NCBI GenBank assembly: GCA_963662395.1
Contig: OY759511.1
Location: 1 to 64,000, forward strand
Source of the DNA: JAPOXR01 sp963662395
GTDB taxonomy: Bacteria; Pseudomonadota; Alphaproteobacteria; Rhodobacterales; Rhodobacteraceae
Direction: 5' to 3'
Length of the DNA stretch: 64,000 nucleotides
Position 1 is the first letter of the stretch. Each line of letters opens with the position of its first letter. The notes below the pieces were generated by a model, which saw only the letters and a program-made list of their open reading frames with translations, did no database searches and had not been told where the DNA came from. Shown here piece after piece: positions 61,705 through 64,000 of the stretch. The position numbers and the translations under genes are program-made.

Positions 61705-61820
61705 TTGGCAAGAAGGATTTCAGAATATATACACACCATCACTGCTCGATAGGTTTCTTGCCTGTACGAAACCTGCCTCAATAGCCTTGGCGCTCGCGAA
61801 AGCGAGCGCCTTTTTCTTTT
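61705..61820 (+). ncRNA. Candidate small non-coding RNA with intrinsic terminator
   Basis: No protein frame is plausible, but the region shows RNA hallmarks. AGGTTTC (61751-61757) pairs with GAAACCT (61768-61774) as a 7-bp hairpin. GGCAAGAA (61707-61714) is complementary to TTCTTGCC (61755-61762), an alternative long-range pairing that would compete with that hairpin. A textbook terminator closes it: a 9-bp stem GGCGCTCGC (61789-61797), loop GAAA, partner GCGAGCGCC (61802-61810), then TTTTTCTTTT. No plus-strand protein gene exists upstream for this terminator to serve. I do not recognise a known sRNA family. Confidence 0.55.
61789..61820 (+). terminator. Strong rho-independent terminator
   Basis: A perfect 9-bp GC-rich stem with a stable GAAA tetraloop and a 10-nt U-rich tail. 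The direction is plus only, since the minus side has no T-run. Confidence 0.9.
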
Positions 61821-62421
61821 CCGGCTGGCCATTGTGCAGGTGCAGCATTTTTTCCTGCCAAGAAAATCCAATTAAAACAACCATTTGAATAGAGATTTTC
61901 TGATCTCTGCCGTTCGGGATCGAGAATTCGGTCGCAGGCACAATGTTAAGTAGGTAGGCGCAAATCACTTAACTTAATACTTCGGAAGTACTACCCTACG
62001 CCGGTAGATGCGGGCGAATCGATGGCCCTGGTTTCGATCTGAAACGCCGCCTCTGTCGGCAAGGAAATCGGTTCGAGGCAGTTGAAACGTGGCATTTGAT
62101 GGCCGCGGGCATCGGTAATTTCCGGTTTTTCCCGAAAATCGGCGATGGATGGTCCGGTGTTCCGTTGGCCTTGGCGGAGGCCCTGGAACCGGGTCACCTG
62201 GATGGAGGGATGGGCGTTGTCTGGCAGGGCTGCAGTGGGTTGCAAGGTTCGGGGAACTGAAGCTGACATTGGGTGGAGGCTTCCCGTTTGCAATATCGCC
62301 GGGATTTGCGCTCCTGCAAGAACGGGAAATTCTTGCATGGCCCCACCCTGCCCCGTACAGCGGGGTCAGTTGCCGATGCCAGGCAGGCGTCGGGTCGCAT
62401 GTTCAATGGGCCGCCTGGACG
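61821..62421. other. Gap with short palindromes, no gene seen
   Basis: 61900-61990 is AT-richer with nested short inverted repeats (TACTTC-G-GAAGTA at 61978-61990; CTTAA repeats), perhaps a regulatory region. 62149-62421 stays open in the frame of the next gene, but its translation is not protein-like. Confidence 0.45.
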
Positions 62422-63078
62422 ATGATTGATATCGAGATCCACTTCGACCCGGTTTGCCCGTGGTGCTATCTCGGCAAGACGAGGCTCGGCCTGGCGATCG
62501 AATCGCATGGCGGAGCGCGGGTTCGGCTGGCCTGGAGTCCCTATTTGCTCAATCCGGACATGCCGGAAGACGGCGTCGACCGAACGGCATATCTCAACTG
62601 GAAATTCGGCGGAGAACAGGGGGCCCGGTCGGCCTATGCGCCGATTGTCGAGGCTGCGCGGGAGGATGGCCTGGAATTCAACCCGGATCTGATCACCCGC
62701 ACGCCAAGCTCCATCGATGCGCACCGCCTGCTGCTATGGGCCGGAATCGAGGGTGTCGACATTGACCGGATGGTCGACGAGTTGTTTCGGGACTACTTTG
62801 TGCGCGGTCGCGACATCGGCCGGAATTCCGTCCTGGTCGAAATCGCCGGCAGGTGCGGTATGGATGGTGAGGTGGTGGACTGCCTGCTGCGCGGCAACCA
62901 GGACCGGAATGCCGTCACCGCCCGGAGCGTCGCGGCGCGGCGTCGCGGTATCGATGCGGTGCCGTGTTTTGTCGTGAACAGGTCTGTCGTTGTTCACGGT
63001 GCCCAGCCGGCCGAGGTCTGGGAATCGGTCTTTCAGCAGATGTCCCTGCCTGCCGACACCCGGGAGATGGCCGGGTAG
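62422..63078 (+). CDS. FrnE-like DsbA-family oxidoreductase
   Basis: A 218-aa thioredoxin-fold protein of the FrnE/HCCA-isomerase-like DsbA branch. The N-terminal active site is FDPVCPWCYLGK (CPWC) and the cis-proline loop is GIDAVPCFVVN. The insert is helical, as in FrnE. There is no signal peptide, so it is cytosolic, expected to act as a thiol oxidoreductase/isomerase. ATG 62422 begins MIDIEIHFDPVCPWC, the family's usual N-terminus. It appears monocistronic. Confidence 0.9.
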   Translation: MIDIEIHFDPVCPWCYLGKTRLGLAIESHGGARVRLAWSPYLLNPDMPEDGVDRTAYLNWKFGGEQGARSAYAPIVEAAREDGLEFNPDLITRTPSSIDAHRLLLWAGIEGVDIDRMVDELFRDYFVRGRDIGRNSVLVEIAGRCGMDGEVVDCLLRGNQDRNAVTARSVAARRRGIDAVPCFVVNRSVVVHGAQPAEVWESVFQQMSLPADTREMAG

Positions 63079-63513
63079 CCCGGACAGCTTCCGCCGCGCC
63101 GGCCACCCCCGGCGATTGACATGCCGGGCGCATCCCGATTTCGGTTTTGACCGCTCGAGGTCTCCGCACTATCCGGCCCCGTTATTCGAGGCTCTTCCCC
63201 GTCTTCATGGCGGGTCATGCAGACCGGTCACTGCGGCTGCCTTGCCTCCGAACCGCCTGTCGCAGAGTCTCCGAATTCCGGGGTCGCGTTGGTCTGCAAG
63301 GAGAAAGCGTTCGACCTGGGCGGCACGAACACCATTCACTTCCCGGGTCATTGCCCCGGGAATCGCAACAAGGCGCTCTTCCCCGTCGTCGTTTCAGGTC
63401 AATTGCAGCAAGCGGTCCGGGGCCAGCGGAAAATCCGCATACACGGCCCTAACCCAACATAGGTACCGAATCCGCCATAGGATATTGCCCTTTGCGTTGA
63501 ACTCGTTGGTGTT
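63079..63513. other. Gap next to the Tn3 fragment
   Basis: No recognisable gene. Being just beyond the 3' end of a Tn3-family transposase, it should hold or border the transposon's terminal repeat, which I could not identify without the other end. Confidence 0.4.
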
Positions 63514-64000
63514 TCACCGATTTGGCGGCTCCCGGTTTTCCGGGATGATGGCGGGTGCGGATTTGGGGGGCAGGACACCCGTGTTGTCCCGCAGCCTGTC
63601 GTTCGAGAGATCATACTCGCCAAGCATGTTGGTGTGGCCCCATGTCTGGGGCGAATGGAGTGCGATCACCTTCAGGATGTTGTCCCGCGCCTCCGGGGTC
63701 CTGGCGGCCTCGAGCTGGCGGGTGAGGTAAAGATAGTTCCAGCAGATGATGCTGTTCCTGATGAGGCGGTTGCAGCCTTCGACGACCTCCTGGGCTTCCT
63801 TTTCGGCATGTTCGATGCCGCGCGGATTTCCGACCGCGACGGCCCGGGTGAAACTGTTCGCGAATTCGACCTTGCTGAGCTGCTTCTCGATCGCCTGCCG
63901 CAGTTCGACCTGGTCGATGTAGCGCAGGATGAACATCGACTTGATGATCTGGCCGAAGGCTTTCATCGCGCGTAGAGCCTGTGCTGCCTGGAATAGGAGT
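63514..64000 (-). CDS. Tn3-family transposase, C-terminal part (runs off window)
   Basis: The visible ~160 residues match the end of Tn3 TnpA: LRAMKAFGQIIKSMFILRYI, the helical FANSFTRAVAVGNPRG, IRNSIICWNYLYLTRQL with the late catalytic-domain WN block, and HSPQTWGHTNMLGEYDL. The frame is open to the right edge and continues beyond it, so the N-terminal domain and first catalytic residues are outside the window. The C-terminal tail after LGEYDL is longer than in Tn3. Resolvase and passenger genes, if any, would lie to the right. Confidence 0.85.
   Translation of the reverse strand, partial: LLFQAAQALRAMKAFGQIIKSMFILRYIDQVELRQAIEKQLSKVEFANSFTRAVAVGNPRGIEHAEKEAQEVVEGCNRLIRNSIICWNYLYLTRQLEAARTPEARDNILKVIALHSPQTWGHTNMLGEYDLSNDRLRDNTGVLPPKSAPAIIPENREPPNR

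Noticed and set aside
62149..62421. N-terminal extension of the FrnE-like protein
   Set aside because: The frame is open, but the translation lacks family similarity and the family starts at the MIDIEIHFDP segment.

Overview
The window is a GC-rich bacterial chromosome segment, almost certainly from an alphaproteobacterium close to the Rhodobacterales-type lineages. Evidence for this: a zwf-pgl-pgi run; an alphaproteobacterial SOS box (GTTC-N7-GTTC) inside the recA promoter; a perfect 'Iron-Rhodo-box'-like palindrome in front of an IscR that lacks the classical three cysteines; a cobalamin methyltransferase/MTHFR/ASKHA-ferredoxin group like that of organisms with a dissected methionine synthase; and a combined iscR-iscS-sufBCDS operon.

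Layout. 1-3.5 kb: glucose 6-phosphate entry to the Entner-Doudoroff/pentose phosphate routes (zwf partial, pgl, pgi), then tRNA-Gly(CCC). 3.5-7.8 kb (minus strand): a one-carbon/B12 cluster (small 'virulence factor' domain protein, MTHFR-like protein, pterin-binding methyltransferase, ASKHA-ferredoxin reactivator). 8-17.8 kb: housekeeping genes (rlmE, MBL hydrolase, recA with SOS promoter, alaS, DUF1330, icd, lipA, a RatA/Coq10-like protein, an alpha/beta hydrolase). 17.8-26.5 kb: Fe-S assembly operon iscR-iscS-sufB-[cupin-YbjQ-like]-sufC-sufD-[two Yip1-like membrane proteins]-sufS. Then tRNA-Arg(CCG) and a Fic protein with an apparent internal deletion.

28.2-40.4 kb: a carbohydrate catabolic island. 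It holds a CUT1 ABC importer (SBP, two permeases, ATPase), GMC oxidoreductase, amidohydrolase_2-type hydrolase, IlvD/Edd sugar-acid dehydratase, LacI regulator and RraA-like aldolase. Together these could import and oxidatively degrade a sugar by oxidation, lactone opening, dehydration and retro-aldol cleavage. A perfect LacI-type operator sits just after the importer promoter. An 869-bp IS5-family element separates the amidohydrolase from the GMC gene.

40.4-49.9 kb: an insertion-sequence graveyard. It contains a solo IS5 end, an IS110 relic, an IS1595-type pseudo-element, an IS256-type element split by a nested 2.3-kb element that encodes a broken DUF4338 (DruA-like) domain joined to a Tn5/IS4-like transposase, the 3' end of an unknown AT-richer gene, a second divergent IS256-type relic, and a second, nearly identical IS5 copy.

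50-55.5 kb: phosphate control genes phoR-pstB-phoU-phoB without pstSCA, with a Pho-box-like repeat before pstB; then a fatty acid desaturase and a sugar-isomerase-like TIM barrel. 56-64 kb: aroQ converging on tsf/rpsB across a strong hairpin terminator, a DUF502 membrane protein, a YejA-like peptide-binding protein, a candidate small RNA with a textbook terminator, a FrnE/DsbA-like oxidoreductase, and the C-terminus of a Tn3-family transposase running off the right edge. All functional calls come from motif reading only; no database search was possible.
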